A stretch of 64,000 nucleotides of DNA from FEN-1088 sp031407985 (GTDB taxonomy: Bacteria > Myxococcota_A > Polyangia > Fen-1088). Both the position numbers and the translations under genes were made by a program. The stretch lies in contig JANOJB010000119.1 of NCBI GenBank assembly GCA_031407985.1, forward strand, positions 17,957 to 81,956. The letters run 5' to 3'. The notes beneath the pieces are model-generated. The model saw only the letters and a program-made list of their open reading frames with translations. It searched no databases and had not been told where the DNA came from. Shown here piece after piece: positions 53,523 to 62,762 of this stretch (the stretch's first letter is position 1; every line of letters starts with the position of its first letter).

Positions 53523-55160
53523 ATGGATTCCGAAATCACGCAATCCGATCTCGCGCGGCTTCGCGCGGCCGTTGATCATCGCCGCACCTTTGCGATCATC
53601 TCGCACCCCGACGCCGGGAAGACAACGTTGACCGAAAAGCTGCTGCTGTACGGAGGCGCCGTGCACCTGGCGGGTTCAGTCAAGCAGCGCGCGGGAGGGC
53701 GCCAGACCACCAGCGACTGGATGGACATCGAACGCCAGCGCGGTATTTCAATCTCGACCAGCGTGCTTCAATTCACGTACGGCGCGCGCCGCATGAACCT
53801 GCTGGACACGCCCGGTCACAACGATTTTTCCGAGGACACCTACCGCACGCTGGCGGCCGCCGATACCGCCGTGATGTTGATCGACAGCGTCAAGGGCGTC
53901 GAACCGCAGACGATCAAGCTGTTCCAGGTTTGTCGCATGCGCGGGATCCCCATCGTCACCTTCATCAACAAGATGGATCGCAGCGGACGCGATCCGTTCG
54001 ACCTCCTGGATGAGATCGAAAGCGTTCTCGGCATTCCGTGCAGCCCGATGAACTGGCCCGCGGGATCGGGCACGTCGTTTGTCGGGGTCTACGATCGCCC
54101 CGGCCGAAAACTCCTGACCTTCGATCGCGCCGACGGCGGTTCACGGCGCGCGCCCATGTCCGAGGCGTCGTTCGATGACGACTGGGTGCGAAGCACGCTG
54201 GGGGAGACGGGGCGGTCCCGGATACTCGACGAACTGGCGTTGCTGGACAGCGCGGGCAATCCCTTCGACCAGGACGTGTTTCTGAGCGGTCAGGTCACGC
54301 CCGTCTTCTTCGGCAGCGCAATGAACAACTTCGGCGTCGAACCATTCCTGGACCGATTCGTCGAACTGGCGCCGCCTCCGCGTTCGCGAACCACGTCGGT
54401 CGGCCCGCTTGAACCCGATGCGCCCCAGTTCTCTGGTTTCGTGTTCAAGATTCAGGCGAACATGGATCCCCAACACCGCGACCGTGTCGCGTTCGTGCGG
54501 ATTTGTTCAGGACGGTTCCATCGCGGCATGCAGGTGCGTCACGTGCGAACCGGCACCGATCTGACGCTGTCACGTCCCGTTCAGTTTTTGGCGCAGGAGC
54601 GAACGGTCATCGACGAGGCGTTTTCCGGGGACATTATCGGCCTGTGGGATCCCGGCGTGCTGCGCATCGGTGACAGCCTGTGCGAAGGTACGCCGCTGGA
54701 GTTCGAGGGTATCCCGCGTTTTTCGCCCGAGCACTTCGTGCGCGTACGGCTGGAGGATCCGTTGAAGCGCAAGCAACTAAAGAAGGGTCTGGATCAACTG
54801 TCGGAGGAAGGCGCGGTGCAGCTTTTCTTCGACCGCAAGCGACTGGAACGCGAACCAATTCTGGGCGCTGTCGGCGTCCTGCAGTTCGAAGTCATTCAAG
54901 CCCGCCTGAAATCCGAATACCGTGTCGCTGTCGGATTCGACAAACTTCCGTATCAACTCGCCCGCTGGATCGAAGGCGACGCCCTGAACATAGACAAGTT
55001 CGAACTTCCCGGTCGCACGACCTGCGTGCTTGACGTCGAGGAGCGTCCTCTGGTGCTGTTCGATTCCGAATGGCTGCTGAGGATGGCGCAGAACGACAAT
55101 CCGACCGTGCGTTTCATCGCGGCCGTGCAACCCGGCCGCGGCGCCCGTTCGGCGGCCTGA
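53523..55160 (+). CDS. prfC: Peptide chain release factor 3
   Basis: 545 residues from ATG 53523. G1 SHPDAGKTT, the RF3 block GSVKQRAGGRQTTSDWMDIERQRGISI (switch regions shortened here), G3 DTPGHNDFSED, G4 FINKMDR, and the C-terminal RF3 domain (FDRKRLEREPILGAVGVLQFEVI) are present. RF3 recycles RF1/RF2 after termination. Length fits (about 530). An in-frame ATG 21 bases earlier (53502) is possible. It lies 21 bases from the convergent SprT-like gene and is divergent from the PAN-domain lipoprotein. Confidence 0.94.
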   Translation: MDSEITQSDLARLRAAVDHRRTFAIISHPDAGKTTLTEKLLLYGGAVHLAGSVKQRAGGRQTTSDWMDIERQRGISISTSVLQFTYGARRMNLLDTPGHNDFSEDTYRTLAAADTAVMLIDSVKGVEPQTIKLFQVCRMRGIPIVTFINKMDRSGRDPFDLLDEIESVLGIPCSPMNWPAGSGTSFVGVYDRPGRKLLTFDRADGGSRRAPMSEASFDDDWVRSTLGETGRSRILDELALLDSAGNPFDQDVFLSGQVTPVFFGSAMNNFGVEPFLDRFVELAPPPRSRTTSVGPLEPDAPQFSGFVFKIQANMDPQHRDRVAFVRICSGRFHRGMQVRHVRTGTDLTLSRPVQFLAQERTVIDEAFSGDIIGLWDPGVLRIGDSLCEGTPLEFEGIPRFSPEHFVRVRLEDPLKRKQLKKGLDQLSEEGAVQLFFDRKRLEREPILGAVGVLQFEVIQARLKSEYRVAVGFDKLPYQLARWIEGDALNIDKFELPGRTTCVLDVEERPLVLFDSEWLLRMAQNDNPTVRFIAAVQPGRGARSAA

Positions 55161-55181
55161 CGGTCGTCCGCCGCCCACGAC

Positions 55182-56270
55182 CTAAAACAATCCGCCCAAC
55201 AACCGACCCCGTCGCTCGGTCGGGGTCGCGATCGGTCGGTGCAGAATGATGTTGCGGCCGGCGCGGCGGCCCTCTTCGTAGGTCTCTGTCGCGCGGATGC
55301 CGATCCCCGCGCCACCGCTGCGGCGTGGATACCGTCGTGCCAGATAGTCGCCAAGCGCCGGATCACCCACCCAGATCAGACCCTCGATACGATTTTCGAC
55401 CGCCGCGGCCTTCAGTTTTTCGTCGAACCCGATCATCACGCCCAGCAAGAAACGTCGGCGCTCACGATTTCCCGCCAGGCCTTGCGCGCGGCGATGCTCC
55501 CTCCACAGGCGCTCCGCCGTGTCGATCAGAAAACCGTGCACGTAGGCCGCCACCTCCAAATTGGAGGGCGTCCCACACAGTTCCAGCACGCGCCCGCTGC
55601 GGCCCTCAAGCGGCAAGTATGAAGGCACCCAGATCACATCCACGAAGAAGTGCCGGCCCAAAATCGCCGCCAACATGTGCTCGGCACCCGAGACCCGGCC
55701 GCTTGGAAGGCCGACGTGCCGAAAGGTAAATCCCTCGCGCGCGGCGGCGACCGCTGCGTCGATGTTGTGATGAAGCATCAGCCGCTGTGCCGCCTTCATC
55801 GCGGCGGCGGCTTCATGTTGGTTCGGACTGTCGGCCAGGGCCAACAGGCGCGCGATCCGCCGGAGTACGGGACTTGCCCGACCATCGCCCGCGCCGCTCC
55901 CATCAGCGTCCCCCGTCGAAGGGGGCACGGGCAATCCGGTCGCCGACGCGTCGAACCCGTGCTGACGGCACACGGCCTCGAACGCAGGTCCATGCGCGGA
56001 TTGGTCTCGCACACCCAAGACCTCGTCGACGAATTGATGGGCGATCTCGTGTTTCAGGACCTCGCGCACCACCGTCCAGGGGCAATCCACCACCAGACGA
56101 CGGGAAATGAACAACGTCCGTGTGCGGCCATCCCAGGCGCCCAGGCGCCGCTCGGAATCCGACAGCGCCAACACCGGACGCCGCAAGCGGCTGCGAAAAT
56201 GGTTCTGATTGACCTCGACCCAGGTGTCGCCAAGCTGGACCAGCAGCGCGCGTTCCAGCGCGGCGTCCAA
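55182..56270 (-). CDS. SprT-like zinc peptidase fused to DUF2786
   Basis: 362 residues from TTG 56270; no better start is in frame. The zinc motif HEIAHQFVDE (H74, E75, H78) is followed by a later His in SAHGPAFEAVCRQHG. The middle part (about 130-175: RRIARLLALADSPNQHEAAAAMKAAQRLMLHHN) matches DUF2786. The remainder is a helical domain (about 185-345). SprT-like domains cleave DNA-protein crosslinks in other systems; the bacterial versions are mostly uncharacterised. Convergent with prfC (21 bases). Confidence 0.85.
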   Translation of the reverse strand: MDAALERALLVQLGDTWVEVNQNHFRSRLRRPVLALSDSERRLGAWDGRTRTLFISRRLVVDCPWTVVREVLKHEIAHQFVDEVLGVRDQSAHGPAFEAVCRQHGFDASATGLPVPPSTGDADGSGAGDGRASPVLRRIARLLALADSPNQHEAAAAMKAAQRLMLHHNIDAAVAAAREGFTFRHVGLPSGRVSGAEHMLAAILGRHFFVDVIWVPSYLPLEGRSGRVLELCGTPSNLEVAAYVHGFLIDTAERLWREHRRAQGLAGNRERRRFLLGVMIGFDEKLKAAAVENRIEGLIWVGDPALGDYLARRYPRRSGGAGIGIRATETYEEGRRAGRNIILHRPIATPTERRGRLLGGLF

Positions 56271-56337
56271 CGGCGCGCGCTCGCCGGCTTGGGCGGCGCC
56301 ATCATCCGACGGACATTGCCCGGTTTCCGCGCCGCCG

Positions 56338-57621
56338 CTAATGGTTCCCTGCCCCCGGGGCTAACCGCGCGCCGATGGACAGTCCCCGCGCTCCCCCGCC
56401 CAGATGCAACAGATCGCCCCGCAGTTCGAAACGGCGACCCCCGGCGTCGAACCGAAGTTCCTGGGGGCCCGCCAGATCACGCACCAGTTGACCCTGATAC
56501 CTGTTGGTCAGCGCGGCGCCAAACGCGGCCGCGGCGGCGTTGCGACCGGCGTTGCGCGTGTTGCAGCCGATCGCGGCCAGCATTCCCAGCGCGGTGCAAT
56601 TTTCCAGCTGTGCATCGGCGCGAATCCCGATCACGCCCAACTCTGCGCCACCTGCCTGCACTGTCAAACGGGCAGTCTCGCGGATCGAACGCGGCGTCGC
56701 CCAGCCCGTCACGGTGACACCGCCTCCCGCCCCCGCGATCGCGGCGCTTTGGAGATCCACCACATCGCGATCGATTGGAATAGCCAACGGCTGCGTCCCG
56801 GTCAGCACACGCAGAACTTGATTCGCCAACCCATACGGCAGTTCCGCGATCACGTTGGCGCCGGATCCGCCCGAGCCCGACATCGGTCCGCCCGCGGCGG
56901 GTCGCCCCGAGGGTGGACCGGAACCTCGATCACCCAGCACCGCCAGGATTTCGACCGCATCGCTGGCAAATGAGGGTGCCACATGAAACGTCAGCGTCTC
57001 ACCAGCGTCGGTCGCGATTCGAAAACCGGCGGTCGTGATGGCCAACAACTCACGTCGGCTCTCCAATCCACCCAGTGGACGCGGCTGCCCGGGCCGGGGT
57101 GGCGTTGGCGCGGCCGATCGCGCGACGATCAGCCGCAGTTCCCACGGGCGCCAGAGAGCCTCGACATCCGCGACGCTTACCCCGACACCGTCGTCGGGCG
57201 CCGCCCCCGTGGGTACCTGTTTGGCCAGATCGGCCAGACTCTGCCGGCACCCATCGTCGCCGAGCAACAAATCCGAGGCACCGCCCGCCAGCGATCCCCA
57301 CCGAACCACGGCGCGAAAACGCCCCGCTCCCCTGTCCGTCGCCCCGCAATATCTGAGCTCGGTGAGCACCGCCGCCATCGACGTTTGCGCGACACCACCA
57401 TCGGCCGATCCGCCGCCGACGGGCCCCGGCAACACCAGATCCATGGGAAGCAGCCCGCGAACCAGCTGATCGATCAGGGGCGCCGCCACACGTACGCGTG
57501 CGGGCTCGACACCGGCCGCCGCGAAAGACACGGGCACGGACACCAGCACGCTGATCGCAACCGCAACGGCCAAAGACCAGGGCGGCGGTGATCGTTGTAT
57601 TCGCGTCGCCCTGGCCGACAT
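56338..57621 (-). CDS. Exported protein of unknown function
   Basis: 427 residues from ATG 57621; a GTG one codon before is also open. A signal peptide (SLAVAVAISVLVSVPVSFAAAG) precedes a Gly/Ala/Val-rich body. Two related regions of about 150 residues appear (about 40-180 and 270-400), each with a strand-rich pattern ending in Arg/Leu/Gly, suggesting a duplicated lipid- or outer-membrane-type fold. Three Cys are seen (YCGATD, DDGCRQS, CNTRN). No family recognised. It lies between the GH6 and SprT-like genes, all on the minus strand. Confidence 0.7.
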   Translation of the reverse strand: MSARATRIQRSPPPWSLAVAVAISVLVSVPVSFAAAGVEPARVRVAAPLIDQLVRGLLPMDLVLPGPVGGGSADGGVAQTSMAAVLTELRYCGATDRGAGRFRAVVRWGSLAGGASDLLLGDDGCRQSLADLAKQVPTGAAPDDGVGVSVADVEALWRPWELRLIVARSAAPTPPRPGQPRPLGGLESRRELLAITTAGFRIATDAGETLTFHVAPSFASDAVEILAVLGDRGSGPPSGRPAAGGPMSGSGGSGANVIAELPYGLANQVLRVLTGTQPLAIPIDRDVVDLQSAAIAGAGGGVTVTGWATPRSIRETARLTVQAGGAELGVIGIRADAQLENCTALGMLAAIGCNTRNAGRNAAAAAFGAALTNRYQGQLVRDLAGPQELRFDAGGRRFELRGDLLHLGGGARGLSIGARLAPGAGNH

Positions 57622-57685
57622 CACGTCCAGCCTACCCGATTCGAGCGCCCCCGCGCCCCAAAAGATCTCGCGTGTGGCGCCGGAT

Positions 57686-58723
57686 CTACCAGCGGGCGTT
57701 GCGCGCCATTTCCAGCGCTTTCTCCGGCCACCACCCGCCAGCCGCGGGACCTTTGTTGCAGCGACCGTCGGATTCGCCCGGTGGCTTCAACCAAAAGAAC
57801 GCGTCACACAGCGGCTCGCCCGTGTTGTTGGTCGGGGGTGCCCCCAGGGCCCGCCCATCGGGATTGCACCAGTTGCGTTCGTCGTCGGGACCAAACCCAG
57901 TGGGCGCACCGTTGCCGTTGCGGCTGGTATCAACGATGAAGTGTTTGCCACCAAGCATCGCCGACAACTTTTTTCCGTAGTCCATGATTTCGGGCGTGGC
58001 GATGTAGTTCGACACGTTCAGCGCAAAGCCATCGGCCCGATCGATCCCGGCTGCCTTTAGACGGGGCGCGATCTCGGCGGCCGACACCCATCGCGAATGT
58101 CCGGCATCGATGTACACGGCGACCCCGGGCAACGCCATCAACGTATCCACCGCGAAACGCACCAGGTCGATGCGCTCTTGCTGGCGACGCGCGTCCAGGC
58201 ATTTCGTCAGCATCGGCAATCCATCCGGCTCAAGCACGATGACCGCGCGTCGCGATCCGATCCCCGACGCCACGTTGGCGATCCACTTCCGATACCCTTC
58301 GGGCGATCCCGCCCCCCCCGCGGAGTATGAACCGCAGTCACGAAACGGCAGGTTGTACAGAATCATCACCGGCAAGCCACCCGCGCGCGTTTTGGGAAGT
58401 ACCTGGCGTTTGACGTCCATCTCGATCTGAGGATTCCAGTTCCCCAACCACACCGCCGCCGGCTGGCCCGCGATCTTGTCCAGCGCCGCGGCGTCCGCCG
58501 GCCTGCGGGCCCGCCATTGGTCCGCCGTACGGCGGGCGTGGGATTCAGGTTCGACCACGAAGTAGACGTCCTTGAAAGGATTCTCGCCCTTGACCCGCGC
58601 CCCGGTCATCGAAGCCCTCGGCTGGCCTGCTACGCCGGAAGCCGGGATGGTGGTCGGGCCGGGAGGAATGATGCAGGACGTGACCACGAACGTGGCGGCC
58701 ACCAGAACGGCGACGCTATTCAT
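57686..58723 (-). CDS. GH6 cellulase/cellobiohydrolase-like lipoprotein
   Basis: 345 residues from ATG 58723. A lipobox-like VTSC precedes a short linker. The GH6 blocks are YNLPFRDCGSYSAGG (catalytic-loop Asp129), VIVLEPDGLP (acid Asp167), VYIDAGHSRW, HFIVDTSRNGNG (Asp266) and CDAFFWLKPPGESDG. All match active family members, so an endo- or exo-glucanase acting on beta-1,4-glucan is expected on the cell surface. Loop lengths cannot decide endo from exo. With the GH10 gene at 17612 this is the second plant-polymer hydrolase in the window. Confidence 0.92.
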   Translation of the reverse strand: MNSVAVLVAATFVVTSCIIPPGPTTIPASGVAGQPRASMTGARVKGENPFKDVYFVVEPESHARRTADQWRARRPADAAALDKIAGQPAAVWLGNWNPQIEMDVKRQVLPKTRAGGLPVMILYNLPFRDCGSYSAGGAGSPEGYRKWIANVASGIGSRRAVIVLEPDGLPMLTKCLDARRQQERIDLVRFAVDTLMALPGVAVYIDAGHSRWVSAAEIAPRLKAAGIDRADGFALNVSNYIATPEIMDYGKKLSAMLGGKHFIVDTSRNGNGAPTGFGPDDERNWCNPDGRALGAPPTNNTGEPLCDAFFWLKPPGESDGRCNKGPAAGGWWPEKALEMARNARW

Positions 58724-58764
58724 GGGCGCTTCTGTCGCACGCCGCGCGCCCGACGTCCAGTCGT

Positions 58765-59301
58765 TTACGACGGGCTCGACGCGAATCGAACCGGCACCCG
58801 CCGACGCTGGGATCCGTTTCGGCCCGCCACGCGCAGGCGCGCACGCCGACACGCCGGCCGCCCGGCGCGACGTACCCGTCCGGCCTCGGTGCGCATCTCT
58901 TCTTCAAGTGACACCAACAACGCACGCGTCGCCGCGCGGATCTCCGCGTGAGCCCTGGGCATCACGTCGCCCGGGTCATCGCCCCAATCCAAAGCCTCGA
59001 TCCCAAACGGATCCGCGCGTCCAGTGTCCCTGCTCCCGCTGGCCCATGCGCGCCGACGGTCAAAGGTCCGCGGCAACAAAGCCCGAATGGCCTCGATCCG
59101 CGCGCGACGGCGCAGCCCACGCTGAAGCAAATAGATGCCCGCCCCGCAGATCACGATGCCGATCAGGAACACTGTCAATCGCACACCGTGCGGGTCAATC
59201 AGTCCCTTCTGGACCCCGTGCGCGACAACCGCGGCCCCAGCCGCTGCCGCGGCGGAGGCGACCGCCACCGCGATGAATCCGGGACTTGGTTTCACGTTCA
59301 C
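58765..59301 (-). CDS. Small membrane protein, unknown
   Basis: 178 residues from GTG 59301. Two hydrophobic helices (about 8-27 and 42-60: FIAVAVASAAAAAGAAVVA, LTVFLIGIVICGAGIYLL) are followed by an Arg/Glu/Asp-rich cytoplasmic tail with a helix (EIRAATRALLVSLEEEM). Function unknown. Its stop is 41 bases upstream of the GH6 start. Codon usage resembles neighbours, so it is likely real, but the tail's last 25 residues look low-complexity. Confidence 0.5.
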   Translation of the reverse strand: MNVKPSPGFIAVAVASAAAAAGAAVVAHGVQKGLIDPHGVRLTVFLIGIVICGAGIYLLQRGLRRRARIEAIRALLPRTFDRRRAWASGSRDTGRADPFGIEALDWGDDPGDVMPRAHAEIRAATRALLVSLEEEMRTEAGRVRRAGRPACRRARLRVAGRNGSQRRRVPVRFASSPS

Positions 59302-59391
59302 GCCCCCAGATATCGACGGCCGCCGGCAGAACCTGAAGGCGTACTCGATCGAGTTCCCTGCTGCTGTTGCGTCCGGCGCGCGCGGGGGGGG

Positions 59392-61626
59392 TTACAGATT
59401 TCCCCCCAACTCTTGGGCCTGTTTCAAGCGCGCAGGTGTTAGACGCTGCCGCACCCCCGCGTATCCGGCCCAGGGATCACGACGGCGCGTCAGCCAATCA
59501 CGCCAATCGTTCACCCGAAAAGTATCCGAATGGATGTCAGGGCCCAGATCGTCCCAGGCGACAGGCACCGACACCGACGCCATGGGACGCGCCCGTGAGG
59601 AATAGACCCCGACCGACGTGGCTCCGCGCCGGTTGCGCAAATAGTCGATCAGTATCTTGTCCTCGCGTCCGGCCTTGGCCAGCGCTGCAGTGTAACGACC
59701 CGGCTCCGCGCGCGAGATCGCCTGGGCGATGGTCCGTGTGAAGGCCAGCGATTCGGGCCAGCCCGCCGCCGGTACCAGTGGCACAACGACATGCAGACCC
59801 TTGCTCCCCGTGGTCTTGACGAAGCTTTCCAGATCCAGCAATTCAAGCGCGGCCCGCACGTGCACGGCCCCTTCGACGATGGCGGACCAGGCCACGTTCG
59901 GCCCCGGATCCAGATCGAACACCAAGCGATCGGGCTGTTCGATACGCGAGGCGCGAGCGTTCCACGTGTGAATCTCCAGGACATTCATCTGCGCCAGAGC
60001 CACCAGTCCCGCTACATCGTCGACGATCATCGTCAAGCCCGATCCCGAGCCCTCGGGAATCTCGACCTGGCGGAGCTCGCGCGGCGCCCAGGCGCCTGGC
60101 CGGCGCACATAGAACGACGATCCCGTCACGCCATCCGGGGCGCGCACCAAGGTCAGCGGTCGATCCTCCACATAGGGAAGCATCAAGGACGCCACCTGTT
60201 CGTAGAACCGCGCGAGGTCCAACTTGGTCACTCCGACCTCGGGATAAAGCACGCGACCCGGATGCGTCAGCCGAACACCGGCGATCTGCACGTCGCGGGC
60301 GCTGGTGGTGGCCACGCCACCGCCGGCCGCGTTGTTGGGCGCAGCAGCAACACCAGCCGGATCGGCTGCTTCCAGGATTCGACCACCTTTGCCAACACGC
60401 CCCTTCTTCTGAGCGCCGGGACAGCTGATGACGCGCCAATCGTCGGTAGTCTTCGGTCCTTCTCGGTATGGTGCCCCCGTCCGTTTCGACACAACCCCCC
60501 GCGCACCCAGCTGCGTTGCCGCGCGAAACGTTTCGCCGCCACGCCCGACGACATGATCGGTGTAGCGCAATCCCGCCGCCGGGCCGCTAGCCGCAACCAG
60601 CGATTCTAGCAGCGCCTTCCGTTCACCAAGCGGCACCCGCGTCAGATCCTGCCCGTCCAGGTACGGACAATCGAACAGATACAAAGTATCGGCGGGCCTA
60701 TCGGCCAACGTCTGTCCGTTTGGACCCAGGGCGGTCGCGATCCCATCCAAAATGGCGTCGTGCACCGGAAGAGAGCGCGCCGCCCCCGCCAAAGCCGCCA
60801 AGACCCGGGTTCGATCGCGCCCATCCACGGCGAACAAATGCGCATGCCCACCGCCGATGCGACAGATCACGCGCTCGCCGGAAAGCTCGATCTCGTGAAC
60901 CCAACCACGCGCCGTCGGCACGGCGTGCACCCGTTTCGCCATCGCCGGCTGAAACGAATCCGGCATCGGCGCCGCGCGTGCACCGGGCAGCCCGGCGGAA
61001 TCGGGTCCGCTCCGCTCCGAGTGCCACACCCGATCGGCAGCGGCGGCGATCGCCCCCATATCCCGCCCGCTGACGACGCTTTCCGGCTGGTCGTCGGTCA
61101 CGATCCCTTCGGCCTCGGGGCGCGCAAACTGATCGCGCTCCTTGATCAACAGCCAGCTGCGGTCTTCAGGACCGACACGCGGCCCCCGACGCCCCGGCCT
61201 TTCCTTCAGCTTCACCAGCACCCAACGCCCGCGCAGCTTCTGGCCCAGCAGTTCGAATTTCAGTTGCCCGGCGGTCAGGCTTTCCGCGGGGGGCGACAGC
61301 GGTGTCCAGGTTCCGCAATCCCAAAGCAGCACCGTGCCGCCGCCATATTGCCCGTGGGGAATGATCCCCTCGAAGCCACCGTAGTCGATCGGATGATCCT
61401 CGACCGCCACGGCCAAACGTTTCACGGTCGGGTCGAAACTGGGGCCTTTGGGAACCGACCAGCTTTTCAAAACTCCGTCCAGCTCCAGGCGAAAGTCATA
61501 GTGCAGGCGCGTCGCCGCGTGTTTCTGAATGACGAAACTTCTGCCGGTCGCGCTTGCACCCGGGCGCCCCGGCGGCTCGCTGGTGACGCGAAAATCGCGT
61601 TTGCGGTTGTAGTCCGAAAGGCCCAT
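59392..61626 (-). CDS. ligD: LigD-type protein with PE and polymerase domains and a degenerate ligase domain
   Basis: 744 residues from ATG 61626; upstream open frame is not protein-like. Order PE-Lig-Pol. PE domain (about 10-160): IQKHAATRLHYDFRLELDG, EDHPIDYGGFEG. Ligase region (about 220-405) has lost its active-site residues: EIKxDGxR is EIELSGER (Lys to E247), motif III Glu is I296 (LDGIA), motif IV Glu is R376 and the last Lys pair is V/S. Polymerase domain (about 450-740) keeps DLDPG, SGSKGLHVV and DYLRNRRGAT. No Ku gene is in the window. It should repair DNA without self-ligation. Confidence 0.9.
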   Translation of the reverse strand: MGLSDYNRKRDFRVTSEPPGRPGASATGRSFVIQKHAATRLHYDFRLELDGVLKSWSVPKGPSFDPTVKRLAVAVEDHPIDYGGFEGIIPHGQYGGGTVLLWDCGTWTPLSPPAESLTAGQLKFELLGQKLRGRWVLVKLKERPGRRGPRVGPEDRSWLLIKERDQFARPEAEGIVTDDQPESVVSGRDMGAIAAAADRVWHSERSGPDSAGLPGARAAPMPDSFQPAMAKRVHAVPTARGWVHEIELSGERVICRIGGGHAHLFAVDGRDRTRVLAALAGAARSLPVHDAILDGIATALGPNGQTLADRPADTLYLFDCPYLDGQDLTRVPLGERKALLESLVAASGPAAGLRYTDHVVGRGGETFRAATQLGARGVVSKRTGAPYREGPKTTDDWRVISCPGAQKKGRVGKGGRILEAADPAGVAAAPNNAAGGGVATTSARDVQIAGVRLTHPGRVLYPEVGVTKLDLARFYEQVASLMLPYVEDRPLTLVRAPDGVTGSSFYVRRPGAWAPRELRQVEIPEGSGSGLTMIVDDVAGLVALAQMNVLEIHTWNARASRIEQPDRLVFDLDPGPNVAWSAIVEGAVHVRAALELLDLESFVKTTGSKGLHVVVPLVPAAGWPESLAFTRTIAQAISRAEPGRYTAALAKAGREDKILIDYLRNRRGATSVGVYSSRARPMASVSVPVAWDDLGPDIHSDTFRVNDWRDWLTRRRDPWAGYAGVRQRLTPARLKQAQELGGNL

Positions 61627-61706
61627 CGCAGTTGCTGAATATAACCGCCCGGCCGAACTTGGTGTCCGACCTCGCGGACGCGCGCGGTGCATGCGACACT
61701 GCGCAC

Positions 61707-62381
61707 ATGGCCGATGTGGACGTCGATCTCCCGCCGGACAACCCGGGCGCCGCGGGAGCCAAGGAACGACCGGATTGGCCTGAGGGGTTGGTCGCCGTCG
61801 GTGGCGATCTGAATCCCGACACGTTGGTCCGCGCCTATCGTTCGGGCATCTTCCCCTGGTCGTCCGACCCGGCGGTGACTTGGTGGTCACCGGATCCTCG
61901 CGCCATCTTCGACCTGGACACGTTCCAACCCCACCGCAGCGTGCGCAAGACCATCCGTCGCAACGCCTGGCGATTCACCACCGACCATGATTTCGAAGGC
62001 GTGATGCGCGCGTGCGCGGCGCCAAGCCCGGACCGTCCGAGCACGTGGATCAGCGAGGACTTCGTGACCAGCTATGTCGAACTGGCACGCCGGGGCATGG
62101 CCCACAGCATCGAGGTCTGGGCGGAAGACCAGATCATCGGCGGCCTGTACGGCGTGACGCTGGGCGGTTTTTTTGGCGGCGAATCGATGTTTCACCGGCG
62201 CACCGACGCATCCAAAGCCGCGGTGGCGTTTCTGGTCGACCACCTGCGCGCGCGCGGATTCGTCTTGTTGGACGCCCAGGTTCCGAATCACCACCTGACG
62301 AACCTGGGCGCGATCCCAATCTCGCGCGCGGATTACTTGCGCCGCCTGAAATCCGCGCTCGGGCTAAAGATCACCTTCTAG
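61707..62381 (+). CDS. aat: Leucyl/phenylalanyl-tRNA-protein transferase
   Basis: 224 residues from ATG 61707, normal length. Signature blocks are PEGLVAVGGDLNPDTLVRAYRSG, IFPWSSD, TWWSPDPRAIF, SVRKTIRRN, WISEDFVTSYVELARRGMAHSIE, GGLYGVTLGGFFGGESMFHR and LLDAQVPNHHLTNLGA. It adds Leu or Phe to N-terminal Lys/Arg proteins, marking them for ClpAP through the N-degron route. No clpS/clpA is in the window. Divergent from ligD by 80 bases. Confidence 0.94.
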   Translation: MADVDVDLPPDNPGAAGAKERPDWPEGLVAVGGDLNPDTLVRAYRSGIFPWSSDPAVTWWSPDPRAIFDLDTFQPHRSVRKTIRRNAWRFTTDHDFEGVMRACAAPSPDRPSTWISEDFVTSYVELARRGMAHSIEVWAEDQIIGGLYGVTLGGFFGGESMFHRRTDASKAAVAFLVDHLRARGFVLLDAQVPNHHLTNLGAIPISRADYLRRLKSALGLKITF

Positions 62382-62453
62382 GTGGCAACCACGACCGCCG
62401 CGGAAGTCCGCGGCGCGGCCGCTCGGATCGGAACGGTGTTTTCGACCGCCGCG

Positions 62454-62534
62454 ATTTCCCACTACACCTGCCCGGGCCTGCTGGGCATCGCGCCCGCGTG
62501 GAGACCGGCGCCTGCGACAAGGACTGCCACGAGA
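62454..62534 (+). pseudogene. Relic of the Cys domain found in the next gene, frameshifted
   Basis: The DNA reads ISHYTCPGLLGIAPAW then, after a one-base deletion near 62500, ETGACDKDCHE. This matches the domain of the downstream protein (VTYKFDGLLGVGAAW, then EFGACDKDCQE) at the same spacing. No further similarity is seen upstream or downstream, so only a scrap of a paralogous gene remains in the 381-base gap between aat and the SxNGL gene. Confidence 0.6.
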
Positions 62535-62762
62535 GAAAGGGACAGTCGAAGGGAGCCTCCCGTCTGGCCGCTCGACTAGATCGTGGCCGCGTGAATCGCG
62601 AAAGCCTGAGAAGGCCAGCTGTTGTCCGGGGAACAACGGTTGTCGTCCGGCCGGCAACACTTGTCCGCGTTCAACGCTATTAAGCGACTGTATTTTCGTA
62701 CTCTGCCATACGTAATTAGTTGGCATCGGAGCTGCATTGATCTCCATCCGAGGAGTCACCCA

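Noticed and set aside
62012..62683. A 223-codon frame overlapping aat and the following gap
   Set aside because: Mostly out of frame inside aat; only the short GACDKDC-like relic is meaningful and is reported separately.
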